From positions 10,524 through 74,523 of the forward strand of contig CAKSYU010000005.1 in the NCBI GenBank assembly GCA_934524965.1: 64,000 nt of DNA, in the 5' to 3' direction. The position numbers were made by a program, and so were the translations under genes. Positions 50,148 through 57,858 of this stretch are shown here, piece after piece. Within the stretch, counting starts at the first letter, position 1. Each line of letters begins with the position of its first letter. The notes under the pieces are model-generated. The model did not search any database and was not told where the DNA came from. It was given only the letters and a program-made list of their open reading frames with translations. The stretch is from an uncultured Angelakisella sp. (GTDB lineage Bacteria; Bacillota; Clostridia; Oscillospirales; Ruminococcaceae).

Positions 50148-51482
50148 ATGGAAAAGCTGTTTAAGCTGAAAGCGCACGGCACCGATGTGAAAACTGAGAT
50201 CCGTGCAGGCATTACCACCTTCTTTGCGATGGCGTATATCATTTTCGTCAACTCCAACTATCTTTCCATGACCGGCATGAACAAGACCGGCGTTATGGTA
50301 GCGACCTGCATTTCTGCTGCCATCGGCTGCCTGCTCACTGCGTTCCTTGCCAATGTGCCCTTCTGTCAGGCACCCGGCATGGGTCTCAACACCTTCTTCA
50401 CCTTTACCGTATGCTTCGGCATGGGCTATACCTGGGAGCAGGCACTGGCAATCGTATTTATCTCCGGCCTGCTGTTCCTCGTCGTGACCGTCAGCCCCCT
50501 GCGCAAGAAGATCATTGAGGCGATCCCCGCTTCCCTGAAGGCCGCTATTTCCGCCGGTATCGGCTTCTTTATTGCCCTTATCGGTATGTTCAATGTCAAT
50601 ATCGTTACCGCCTTCGGTTCCGGCGAGGCCGGCGCCTACACCGATATGGGCAGCATCACCAAGGGTGCGGCTCTGCTGGCCCTCATCGGTTTGGCGATCA
50701 CCGCTATTCTGGTTGCTTACCGCGTAAAGGGTGCTATCTTTATCGGCATCATCGCTACTACCCTCATTGGCTTCCTTATGGGTCAGACCACCATTCCCGA
50801 GAGCTTTACCGTAGCCGGAATTGGCGAGGCATTTGACGAGGTCGCCCTTAAGCTGGACTTCCCCGGCGCTCTTTCTGCCGGCGGCGTTGTTCCTTTCCTC
50901 ACCGCTATCATCACCTTTGCCATCTGCGACTGCTTTGATACCGTCGGTACCCTGCTGGGTACCGCAGGCAACGCCGGCATGCTGGACGAGAACGGCAACT
51001 TCCCCGGCGGTGACCGTGCCCTGATCGCTGATGCCATTGCCACCTGCACCGGTGCTTTGATCGGTACCTCCACCGTTACCACCTTTGTTGAGTCCTCCAC
51101 CGGCATCGAGGACGGCGGCCGTACCGGCTTGACCTCCGTGACCACCGGCATTCTGTTCGCACTGGCTGTTATTCTGGCTCCCGTGGCGGGCATCGTTCCC
51201 TCCGCTGCCACCGCTCCCGCACTCATCATCGTCGGTGTATTCATGATGAAGGGCGTGCTGAAGATCGACTGGTCCGATATGGAGACTGCGATCCCCTGCT
51301 TCCTGACCATTGCCATGATGCCCTTTGCCTACTCCATTGCGGACGGCATCGGCTTCGGCATTATCTCCTACACCCTCATCAAGCTGGCGCGCGGCAAAGC
51401 GAAAGAGGTTCCCGTACTGATGTACATTCTCTCCGTTCTGTTTATCCTCAGCTATGTGCTGCTGGCGACCACCGCTGCCTGA
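50148..51482 (+). CDS. NCS2/AzgA family purine permease
   Basis: 444 residues from ATG 50148, with AAAAGGAG upstream. About twelve helices. AzgA-type motifs: GITTFFAMAYIIFVN, APGMGLNTFFTFTV, and TVTTFVESSTGIEDGGRTGLTSV. Relatives (PbuG, PbuO, AzgA) import guanine, hypoxanthine or adenine. The guanine-type riboswitch makes guanine/hypoxanthine the likely substrate. Confidence 0.92.
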   Translation: MEKLFKLKAHGTDVKTEIRAGITTFFAMAYIIFVNSNYLSMTGMNKTGVMVATCISAAIGCLLTAFLANVPFCQAPGMGLNTFFTFTVCFGMGYTWEQALAIVFISGLLFLVVTVSPLRKKIIEAIPASLKAAISAGIGFFIALIGMFNVNIVTAFGSGEAGAYTDMGSITKGAALLALIGLAITAILVAYRVKGAIFIGIIATTLIGFLMGQTTIPESFTVAGIGEAFDEVALKLDFPGALSAGGVVPFLTAIITFAICDCFDTVGTLLGTAGNAGMLDENGNFPGGDRALIADAIATCTGALIGTSTVTTFVESSTGIEDGGRTGLTSVTTGILFALAVILAPVAGIVPSAATAPALIIVGVFMMKGVLKIDWSDMETAIPCFLTIAMMPFAYSIADGIGFGIISYTLIKLARGKAKEVPVLMYILSVLFILSYVLLATTAA

Positions 51483-51503
51483 TAAGGCAAAACAAATTTC
51501 CGA

Positions 51504-51536
51504 CCGCTCCGGCTTTTATAGTCGGGGCGGTTTTTG
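51504..51536 (+). terminator. Terminator of the purine permease gene
   Basis: CCGCTCCG pairs with CGGGGCGG, followed by TTTTTG. It starts 22 bp after the stop. Confidence 0.8.
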
Positions 51537-51559
51537 TATGGGGAGGGAGAGCTTGCCGG

Positions 51560-51638
51560 CGGCGCAGCCACGCGCCCTGCGGGCGCGTTCCCGCGGCAAA
51601 GCCGCGGGAGCCGGACTTTTAGTCCGGCGGCTGCGCCG
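51560..51638. repeat. Cloverleaf-type GC repeat, copy 6
   Basis: Outer arms CGGCGCAGCC (51560-51569) and GGCTGCGCCG (51629-51638). Three inner hairpins: ACGCGCCC/GGGCGCGT (loop TGC), TCCCGCGGC/GCCGCGGGA (loop AAA), GCCGGACT/AGTCCGGC (loop TTT). Confidence 0.92.
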
Positions 51639-51729
51639 TATGCAAACCTGCCGACTGCACAGATTTTGCCGGGGGGCAGGCTTGATAACGGCAGGGCAAT
51701 GAGGTAAAATAGGGGACGAGGTGAAAAAG

Positions 51730-51990
51730 ATGAACGAAGATTACCTGATGATCTCCTTTGAGAATACCCATTCCGCCATACAGACCGAGCGGCTGCTGGG
51801 GCAGCACTTTAAGGTGGTGACCATGCCGACGCTGCGGGCGGTGACGCAAAGCTGCGGGATCTCGCTGCGGCTGGCGGCGGAGGACTACGAGCCGGTGCGG
51901 AAGATGGTGGCGGAGAGCGGGCTTTCGCCGGAGCTGTACGCCATCTACTTGGTGAATTCCAACAAAAATGTGCTGGAACTTTGTAAGTAG
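51730..51990 (+). CDS. DUF3343 protein (putative Se/S carrier-like)
   Basis: 86 residues from ATG 51730, chosen because GAGGTG lies 6 nt upstream; the GTG at 51721 overlaps that site. The DUF3343 pattern (MISFENTHSAIQTERLLGQHFKVVTMPTLRAVTQSCGISLRL) includes the conserved single Cys. The family is thought to carry selenium or sulfur, but this is not proven. No neighbouring selenium genes are present in the window. Confidence 0.82.
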   Translation: MNEDYLMISFENTHSAIQTERLLGQHFKVVTMPTLRAVTQSCGISLRLAAEDYEPVRKMVAESGLSPELYAIYLVNSNKNVLELCK

Positions 51991-51997
51991 CGCGGGG

Positions 51998-52026
51998 TTG
52001 TCATTGTCGAAAATGTATGTTAAAAT
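51998..52026 (+). promoter_or_regulatory. Promoter of the amidohydrolase gene
   Basis: TTGTCA (51998-52003), 17-bp spacer, TAAAAT (52021-52026). The transcript starts near 52033, giving a leader of about 170 nt with a terminator. Confidence 0.6.
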
Positions 52027-52032
52027 ATAGGC

Positions 52033-52127
52033 GAACCGAATAGGAGTCCTCCGGATATTGGCAGACTATGGAGCGGCTTTCCCCTTAACATTCGCGCCCT
52101 GCTCCCATTCGGGAGCAGGGCGTTTTT
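52033..52127 (+). promoter_or_regulatory. Uncharacterised leader with terminator upstream of the amidohydrolase
   Basis: From the predicted start to 52127 the RNA holds GGAGTCC/GGAT-type and GGCAGACTATGGAGCGGC segments, then a strong terminator CGCCCTGCTCCC/GGGAGCAGGGCG (52095-52122) with five T. GGAGC in the leader can pair with GCTCC of the terminator, allowing antitermination. I could not match it to a known riboswitch class. The coding start is 80 nt further on with its own GGAGGG. Confidence 0.6.
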
Positions 52128-52206
52128 CACAAGGGGCATTGGGTTCAAACTTTTCCTTAGCGCCCTGCCGGATTATTTTAACAAAATTTTTTGGAGGGAA
52201 TTTACC

Positions 52207-53445
52207 ATGCAAATGCTCATCAAGAACGCGAAGCTCCGTGACCGTGAGGAACTGGTCAACATTCTTATCGACGGCGGCAAGATCGTTGATATCGGCGTAG
52301 GTCTGACCGCTGAGGCGGAGACCGTGATCGATGCCGAGGGCAACCTGACCACCGCCTCCTACATTGATCCCCATATCCATCTGGATAAGGTAAATGTACT
52401 GGATGTTCTGCCCAAGAACCAGAGCGGCACCTTGAAGGAAGCCATCGAGATGCTGTGGGACAAAAAGCGCAACTATGTCAACGAGGACATTCTGGCGCGC
52501 GGCGGCGATGTAGTGGAGCGCGAGATCAAGAACGGTGTACTGAATATCCGTACCCATATTGATGTCGACACCATCACCGGTCTGAAAGCGACCGAGGGCG
52601 TTCTGGCGCTGAAAGATAAATATAAGGGCGTAGTGGATATGCAGACCGTTGCATTCCCGCAGGAGGGTATTGTAAAAGACCCCGGCGCCGATAAGCTGAT
52701 GTGGCAGGCAATGGAGATGGGCTGCGATGTAGTAGGCGGTATGCCCGCCAACGAGAACTGCCCCGACGACAGCCGTGCCCATGTAAAGCTGTGCTTTGAT
52801 ATTGCCGAAAAGTACGATGCCGATGTTGATATGCATGTGGACGAGAGCGACGACCCCTTCTACCGCACGCTGGAGATGGTAGCCGATGAGACCATCGCCC
52901 GTGGCTGGCAGGGTCGTGTCACCGCCGGTCACACCTGCGCGATGGCTGCCTATGACGACCACTATGCCGCTTATGTCATCGAAAAGGTGAAGAAAGCCGG
53001 CATCAATGTCATCACCAACCCCGTTACCAACCTGATGCTCCAGGGTCGTCTGGATAAGCAGCCGATCCGCCGCGGTATCACCCGCGTGAAGGAGCTGCTG
53101 GCTGCCGGCGTGACCATGAGCTTTGGTCAGGACTGTGTCAACGATACCTTCTATCCCTACGGTGCGGGCGATATGCTGCAGGTGGCTCTCATCACCGGTC
53201 ATGCCGCACAGCTCAGCCTGCCCGATGAGATCGAAAAGACCTTCGATATGATCACCGATGACGCTGCCAAGATCCTCCGTCTGGAGAATTATGGTCTGAA
53301 GGTCGGCTGCAACGCCGATATCGTCATCACCGCTTGCCGTGACGCGCGCGACGCGATCCGTCTGACTCCGGAGCGCCGCTATGTCATCAAGCGCGGACGC
53401 GTAGTGGCTTCCACTACCGTCCAGTCCAAACTTGCCATCTTCTAA
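52207..53445 (+). CDS. Cytosine deaminase-like amidohydrolase
   Basis: 412 residues. Close in motif order to E. coli CodA: PHIHLDKV, AFPQEGI, VDMHVDESDD (metal and proton-shuttle Glu region), TAGHTCAM, and FGQDC with Asp309 as metal ligand. The residue after that Asp is Cys310, where CodA has Asp314. In characterised relatives a Cys there goes with activity on 5-methylcytosine, so 5-methylcytosine deaminase is an alternative to cytosine deaminase. GGAGGG precedes the ATG. It is not in an operon with a permease: the nearest is the purine permease upstream. Confidence 0.85.
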   Translation: MQMLIKNAKLRDREELVNILIDGGKIVDIGVGLTAEAETVIDAEGNLTTASYIDPHIHLDKVNVLDVLPKNQSGTLKEAIEMLWDKKRNYVNEDILARGGDVVEREIKNGVLNIRTHIDVDTITGLKATEGVLALKDKYKGVVDMQTVAFPQEGIVKDPGADKLMWQAMEMGCDVVGGMPANENCPDDSRAHVKLCFDIAEKYDADVDMHVDESDDPFYRTLEMVADETIARGWQGRVTAGHTCAMAAYDDHYAAYVIEKVKKAGINVITNPVTNLMLQGRLDKQPIRRGITRVKELLAAGVTMSFGQDCVNDTFYPYGAGDMLQVALITGHAAQLSLPDEIEKTFDMITDDAAKILRLENYGLKVGCNADIVITACRDARDAIRLTPERRYVIKRGRVVASTTVQSKLAIF

Positions 53446-53458
53446 TGTTTTCTCTCTT

Positions 53459-53497
53459 GGGAAAGGGGCGTCTCCTCACGGGGGCGTCCCTTTTCCC
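53459..53497. terminator. Terminator candidate after the amidohydrolase
   Basis: GGGAAAGGGGCGTC pairs with GGCGTCCCTTTTCCC. No long T run follows, so efficiency is uncertain. Confidence 0.5.
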
Positions 53498-53528
53498 ATG
53501 TGCGGATATTTGAGGGGGGGAGGGGACA

Positions 53529-53606
53529 CCCGCAGGGCAGCGGCGCAGCGGCGCCGCTCAGCGGTCTGCGACCGCCGGCTCCGGCTGCGCCGGAGCGCCC
53601 TGCGGG
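53529..53606. repeat. Cloverleaf-type GC repeat, copy 7
   Basis: Outer arms CCCGCAGGGC (53529-53538) and GCCCTGCGGG (53597-53606). Three inner hairpins: AGCGGCGC/GCGCCGCT (loop AGCG), GCGGTC/GACCGC (loop TGC), GCTCCGGC/GCCGGAGC (loop TGC). Confidence 0.9.
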
Positions 53607-53715
53607 CGGTTTTACGCACTTCCCCCTTGGCAGTCCGCCGCCGATGCGGTACAATAGGGACAGAGAGCAAAAAAGAAAGATCCGGCGTTTTACGCCGAGG
53701 GGGAAAGATACGGTT

Positions 53716-54777
53716 ATGGTTTATAAGCATTTTTTCGGGCGGACGCCGGAGGGACAGGCGGTAACACGGTTTACCCTGTTTAACCACAATACCATGGAGG
53801 TGAATCTGCTGAGCTACGGCGCGGCAGTTCACAGTATCTGCGTGCCGGATAAGGCGGGACAGGTGGAGGATATCACGCTGGGGTGCGATAGCATCGCGGA
53901 TTATGTTGCGGCACCGCACTTCGGCGGGACGATAGGACGGGTGGCAAACCGCATCGCCGGCGCTTCGTTCCAGCTGGGGGAGCGCGAATACCCGCTGGCG
54001 GCAAATGATGACGGCAGGAACCACCTGCACGGCGGCGAGCGGGGCTTTGACCGCTGCCTGTGGCAGTGGAGCACCGAGGACCTTGATAACGTGGTGGTCT
54101 TTTCCCGCACCGCGGAGGCGGGGGAGGAGGGCTACCCCGGCAGGCTGCATGCGGAGGTGCGTTACTGCCTGACGCAGGAGGACGCCCTCATTATCCACTA
54201 TACCGCCACGGCGGAGGAGGGCGACACCCTGCTGAACCTGACCAACCATACCTATTTTAATCTGGCGGGACAGGGCAAGGGAGATATTCTGGATCACCGG
54301 CTGGAGCTGGCGGCAAGCCGCTATACCCCTGTGGATAAGGAGCTGATCCCCACCGGTGAGATATTGCCGGTATCGGGAACCCCGCTGGATTTTACCGCAC
54401 CGCACCCCATCGGGGAGCGCATCGGGGCGGACTGCCTGCAGCTGCTCAATGCCGGCGGGTATGACCACAATTTCCTGCTGGACTACGACCCCGCAAGCCA
54501 GAACCCGCTGCACCCCGCGGCGGAGCTTTGTGACCCAGCAAGCGGACGGCGGCTGACCGTCTTTACCACCGAGCCGGCACTGCAGCTTTATTCCGGCAAC
54601 TTCCTGTGCGGGGAGCGGGGCAAGGGCGGCATCGCCTACCAGAAGCACGGCGGCATCTGCCTGGAAACGCAGCACTGCCCCGATAGTCCCCATCACCCGC
54701 AGTTCCCCTCTATCCTGCTGCGGCAGGGCGAGACCTATGAGTCCGAGACGGTGTGGTTCTTTGGACTGATGGAATAA
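53716..54777 (+). CDS. galM: Aldose 1-epimerase
   Basis: 353 residues from ATG 53716; the longer open frame reads back through the repeat. The mutarotase interconverts alpha and beta anomers of galactose and glucose. Motifs: GGTIGRVANRI, HLHGGERGFD (first catalytic His region), LTNHTYFNL (second His) and GYDHNFLLD. A Glu near the C-terminus (LETQHCPDSPHH segment) supplies the base. No other galactose genes are adjacent. Confidence 0.9.
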   Translation: MVYKHFFGRTPEGQAVTRFTLFNHNTMEVNLLSYGAAVHSICVPDKAGQVEDITLGCDSIADYVAAPHFGGTIGRVANRIAGASFQLGEREYPLAANDDGRNHLHGGERGFDRCLWQWSTEDLDNVVVFSRTAEAGEEGYPGRLHAEVRYCLTQEDALIIHYTATAEEGDTLLNLTNHTYFNLAGQGKGDILDHRLELAASRYTPVDKELIPTGEILPVSGTPLDFTAPHPIGERIGADCLQLLNAGGYDHNFLLDYDPASQNPLHPAAELCDPASGRRLTVFTTEPALQLYSGNFLCGERGKGGIAYQKHGGICLETQHCPDSPHHPQFPSILLRQGETYESETVWFFGLME

Positions 54778-54857
54778 CGCGATAAAAAAGCAACAGCGGG
54801 TTGCTTGCGGAGGAGTGGCACCGCTGCTACAATAATCCCGTAAGGAGGCGAGCGGTT

Positions 54858-55298
54858 ATGGAAACGAAGGATATCATTTATCAACTGAGAACCGAAAAGG
54901 GGCTTTCGCAGGAGGAGCTGGCGGAAAAGGTTTTTGTGACCCGCCAAGCGGTCTCTCGGTGGGAGACAGGCGAAACGGTGCCGAATACCGAGACGCTGAA
55001 GCTGCTTTCGCGGGAGCTTGACGCTTCCATCAATACACTGTTGGGCGCGCCGCGGCAGCTTTTCTGCCAGTGCTGCGGCATGCCGCTGGAGGACGGGATC
55101 ACCAGTCGGGAGCCGGACGGCAGCCTGAATGAGGATTACTGCAAGTGGTGCTACTCAGATGGGGCGTTTGTTTATCACAGTAAGGAAACATTGCTGGACT
55201 TTTTGCTGGCGCATATGCCCAACCCCGAAAACCTGGGCGAAGCGGAGCGTCGGGCGCAGTATGACGCCTACCTTTCGCAGCTGAAGCACTGGAAATAA
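54858..55298 (+). CDS. XRE-type regulator with zinc-ribbon domain
   Basis: 146 residues from ATG 54858, with TAAGGAGG upstream. HTH in the first 65 residues (LRTEKGLSQEELAEKVFVTRQAVSRWETGETVPNTETLKLLSRELDASI). A putative zinc ribbon follows: FCQCCGMPLED and DYCKWCYSDG. The second domain is like the common 'putative zinc ribbon' domain of small redox or quorum proteins. Target unknown. Confidence 0.83.
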   Translation: METKDIIYQLRTEKGLSQEELAEKVFVTRQAVSRWETGETVPNTETLKLLSRELDASINTLLGAPRQLFCQCCGMPLEDGITSREPDGSLNEDYCKWCYSDGAFVYHSKETLLDFLLAHMPNPENLGEAERRAQYDAYLSQLKHWK

Positions 55299-55318
55299 AC
55301 CGGAAAATAAAGAAAAAT

Positions 55319-55358
55319 CCGCCCTCTGTACCGTGTTGGTACAGAGGGCGGGCTTTTT
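55319..55358. terminator. Bidirectional terminator between convergent genes
   Basis: CCGCCCTCTGTACC pairs with GGTACAGAGGGCGG around GTGTT, with T run on the plus strand and a weaker one on the minus strand. Confidence 0.88.
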
Positions 55359-55367
55359 AATGTAAGA

Positions 55368-56159
55368 TCACAGCAGTGGCGCCATCGCGCCGAGGGAGGG
55401 GAACACCGCATCGGGAGTGAAGCTGCTTTCCGCCAGCATTTCGGGGGTGGTCTCGCCGGTCATTACCAGGATACCGCGGGCGCCGTTTTTGGTGCCGCAC
55501 GCCACATCGGTGTAAAGGCGGTCGCCCACAAAGGCAATAGCTTCCCGCGGCAGACCGCTTACCGCCTCCACCAGCTCCACCGTTTCGGCGGCGGGCTTGC
55601 CAAGGGAACGGGGCGTAAAGCCGGTGCTGGCGGTGATGGCATTGCAGATCGCGCCGCAGTCGGGGATCGGCTCCGCTTCGGTGGGGCAGTTGATATCGGG
55701 GTGGGTGGCAAGGAATCGGGCGCCGCGCCGCAGGTAGACGCACGCCTTTTCCAGCCGCTCATAGGTCAGCGTTTTATCAAAGCCCACCACCACAAGGTCG
55801 GGCTGCTCCTCGGTCAGCGGGATACCCGCTTCGAGGAAGCTCTGCCGTAGGGCGGGCACCCCCAGCAGATAGACGCTTTGCCCCGCGCAGTACGTCCGCA
55901 GGTAGTGCAGCGTCACATCGCCGGCGGTAAGGATATCCCCACGGGTGACGGGAATGCCCATGCGGGTAAGGCGCTCCACATATTCCAGCGGGCTGCGGCT
56001 GGTATTGTTGGTGAAAAACAGGACCCGCCGCCCTTTTGCCTTCGCCGTCTCAATAAATTCGGCGGCGCCCTCCAGCAGACGGTCGCCCAGATAAACGGTG
56101 CCGTCCAGATCCAGCACGAACAGCCGGATCTTTTGCAGCAGCGCGCGATTTTGCTCCAT
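55368..56159 (-). CDS. HAD-IIA family phosphatase (NagD-like)
   Basis: 263 residues. HAD motif I is FVLDLDGTVYLGD, motif II is FFTNNTSRS, and motif III/IV is VGDRLYTDVACG. The cap domain lies between about 80 and 180 (GFDKTLTYERL). Members dephosphorylate nucleotides or sugar phosphates; the substrate is not readable. It is divergent from the small gene at 56305. Confidence 0.87.
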   Translation of the reverse strand: MEQNRALLQKIRLFVLDLDGTVYLGDRLLEGAAEFIETAKAKGRRVLFFTNNTSRSPLEYVERLTRMGIPVTRGDILTAGDVTLHYLRTYCAGQSVYLLGVPALRQSFLEAGIPLTEEQPDLVVVGFDKTLTYERLEKACVYLRRGARFLATHPDINCPTEAEPIPDCGAICNAITASTGFTPRSLGKPAAETVELVEAVSGLPREAIAFVGDRLYTDVACGTKNGARGILVMTGETTPEMLAESSFTPDAVFPSLGAMAPLL

Positions 56160-56232
56160 TTTGCTTCCTCCACCGGTCTTACCGAAGAAATTTCCTCATA
56201 AATATAGCACATCTGCCGTTTCCTGTCCATCA

Positions 56233-56275
56233 AAGTCCGGATTATAGGACATACTATCTGCTATGATAAGGACAG
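56233..56275 (+). promoter_or_regulatory. Promoter of the 99-residue ORF, twin of the 38575 promoter
   Basis: AAGTCCGGATTATAGGACA followed by TCTGCTATGAT and GGACAG. TGCTATGAT is an extended -10. The 19-mer and spacing are identical to 38575-38616. Confidence 0.7.
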
Positions 56276-56304
56276 AACAAAGAAAGACGCAAGGAGGAAC
56301 CACC

Positions 56305-56604
56305 ATGACAGAACAGCTTTTGACCATTACGGGACTGGAATTCACCGAGAACGGACGCGCCGTGGCGCGCGGCACGGTGATCCGTGAGGGAGAGTACGAC
56401 CTGCCCGCCTTACTGAAAGCGGGCGGCGCGCAGATGGGCACCCTGCGCCCGATGAGCGGCTGTCCGATGGGGCGGACAGAGGCAAGGTTTGCCGGTCGTG
56501 CGGTCTCGGCGGTATTTTTCGGGGAGCGCTTCCTGCTGGCGGCGGAGGACACGCCGAAAGCCGACTGGCTCACCTCCCTGCGGCGGCTGGTGGCAGCGCG
56601 GTAA
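56305..56604 (+). CDS. 99-residue hypothetical protein
   Basis: ATG 56305 follows AAGGAGG at about 7 nt. 99 residues: N-terminal beta-rich part (LLTITGLEFTENGRAVARGTVIREGEYDLP), then a Cys in GCPMGRTEARF. No family is recognised. It shares its promoter architecture with the 40-residue gene at 38642, suggesting joint regulation. Confidence 0.65.
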   Translation: MTEQLLTITGLEFTENGRAVARGTVIREGEYDLPALLKAGGAQMGTLRPMSGCPMGRTEARFAGRAVSAVFFGERFLLAAEDTPKADWLTSLRRLVAAR

Positions 56605-56645
56605 GGCGGTAGGGCACTCACTGATGCAGACGGGTTGACTGCAAG

Positions 56646-56960
56646 CTATTGTTCTCTTTTATGCCGGTCTATAAGCAGCAGAATAAACAGGATAAGCCAT
56701 ATTCCCCACGCAATTAGGCAGCCAATTCCCAGATACAGGAAATCTATGGCAGCCCCAATGAGAAATGGGATCGACATGTACATCATTCTTTTTCCATATG
56801 CTTTACACATGGCGTTTTCGTCATATTTTCGGCGCTCATCTGCGGATCTCATATTGTAACCGGTCAAGTAATCGGCTGCTTTTCCGCCGGATTTATAAAA
56901 CCCCATGCCGAATAAAAGCATAATCGCCGCCATGCAAAAATCAAAAATGATATAAAACAT
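56646..56960 (-). CDS. DUF3784 family small membrane protein
   Basis: 104 residues. Helices near 5-20, 63-78 and 80-97. The family pattern GKAADYLTGYNMRSADERRKYDENAMCK is clear. Function unknown. It lies 3 bp downstream of cysE on the same strand, so it may be cotranscribed. Confidence 0.8.
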   Translation of the reverse strand: MFYIIFDFCMAAIMLLFGMGFYKSGGKAADYLTGYNMRSADERRKYDENAMCKAYGKRMMYMSIPFLIGAAIDFLYLGIGCLIAWGIWLILFILLLIDRHKREQ

Positions 56961-56963
56961 CGG

Positions 56964-57626
56964 CTATTCTTCCTTTTCCTTTTCCAGCTCCGCCTCCAGC
57001 GCCTCCAGCCGCTGCTCCAGCGCGGCGATCTGCCGGTACGCTTTATTCAGCTCCTGCTGGATCGGATCGGGAATATGCACATGATCCAGCCGCTCATTTT
57101 CCAGCCGGACATTACTGACCCGCACCACCCGCGCCGGTACGCCCACAGCGGTGCTGTCCGCATCAATGGAATGGAGCAGGACGGCGTTGGCGGCGATCTT
57201 GCAGTTGTCGCCTACCCGCACGGGGCCCAGCACCTTGGCGCCGCAGCCTACCATTACATTGCGCCCCAGCGTGGGGTGGCGTTTGCCGGTATCCTTGCCG
57301 GTGCCGCCCAGTGTAACGCCCTGATACAGCGTGCAGCCGTCGCCCACCTCCGCCGTTTCGCCGATGACGATGCCGGAGCCGTGGTCGATAAAGACATTGT
57401 GCCCGATGGTCGCGCCGGGGTGGATCTCGATGCCGGTAAAAAAGCGGGTGAGCTGGCTGATGAGCCGCGCCAGAAAAAAGCAGCGGTGCCGGTACAGCCA
57501 GTGTGCCGGGCGGTGCCAGAACAAGGCGTGTACGCCGGCATACACCAGCAGTATTTCAAAGCCGGAACGGGCAGCGGGGTCGCGTTGGCGTACCGCCGCA
57601 ATGTCCTCCCGAATACGCTTGCACAT
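56964..57626 (-). CDS. cysE: Serine O-acetyltransferase
   Basis: 220 residues from ATG 57626, with CTGGAGG 8 nt upstream; a longer in-frame start lacks this. CysE converts serine and acetyl-CoA to O-acetylserine, the cysteine precursor. Left-handed beta-helix hexapeptides from about residue 85 (IHPGATIGHNVFIDHGSGIVIGE). The catalytic His is in IDHGSG. A hairpin TCCCC/GGGGGA lies in the leader. No cysK is adjacent. Confidence 0.92.
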   Translation of the reverse strand: MCKRIREDIAAVRQRDPAARSGFEILLVYAGVHALFWHRPAHWLYRHRCFFLARLISQLTRFFTGIEIHPGATIGHNVFIDHGSGIVIGETAEVGDGCTLYQGVTLGGTGKDTGKRHPTLGRNVMVGCGAKVLGPVRVGDNCKIAANAVLLHSIDADSTAVGVPARVVRVSNVRLENERLDHVHIPDPIQQELNKAYRQIAALEQRLEALEAELEKEKEE

Positions 57627-57858
57627 AAAAAAGACCTCCAGTAGCCTCCCCGCAGTCGGGGGAAGCAACAGACTACTCTAAAAAAATACCATAAATCCCC
57701 CTTTTATGCAAGGGGCGGCGGGCGCGCGGGGCACGGCGCGTTCACGGAATATCCTATTGCGGCAGCGGCAAAAAGGTGCGGGACGCCGACCGCCGCGGAA
57801 TGAGAGAAAGCATTGGAAATGCACGGAAAACAAAAAATGACCAAAAGGAGAGGAATGT

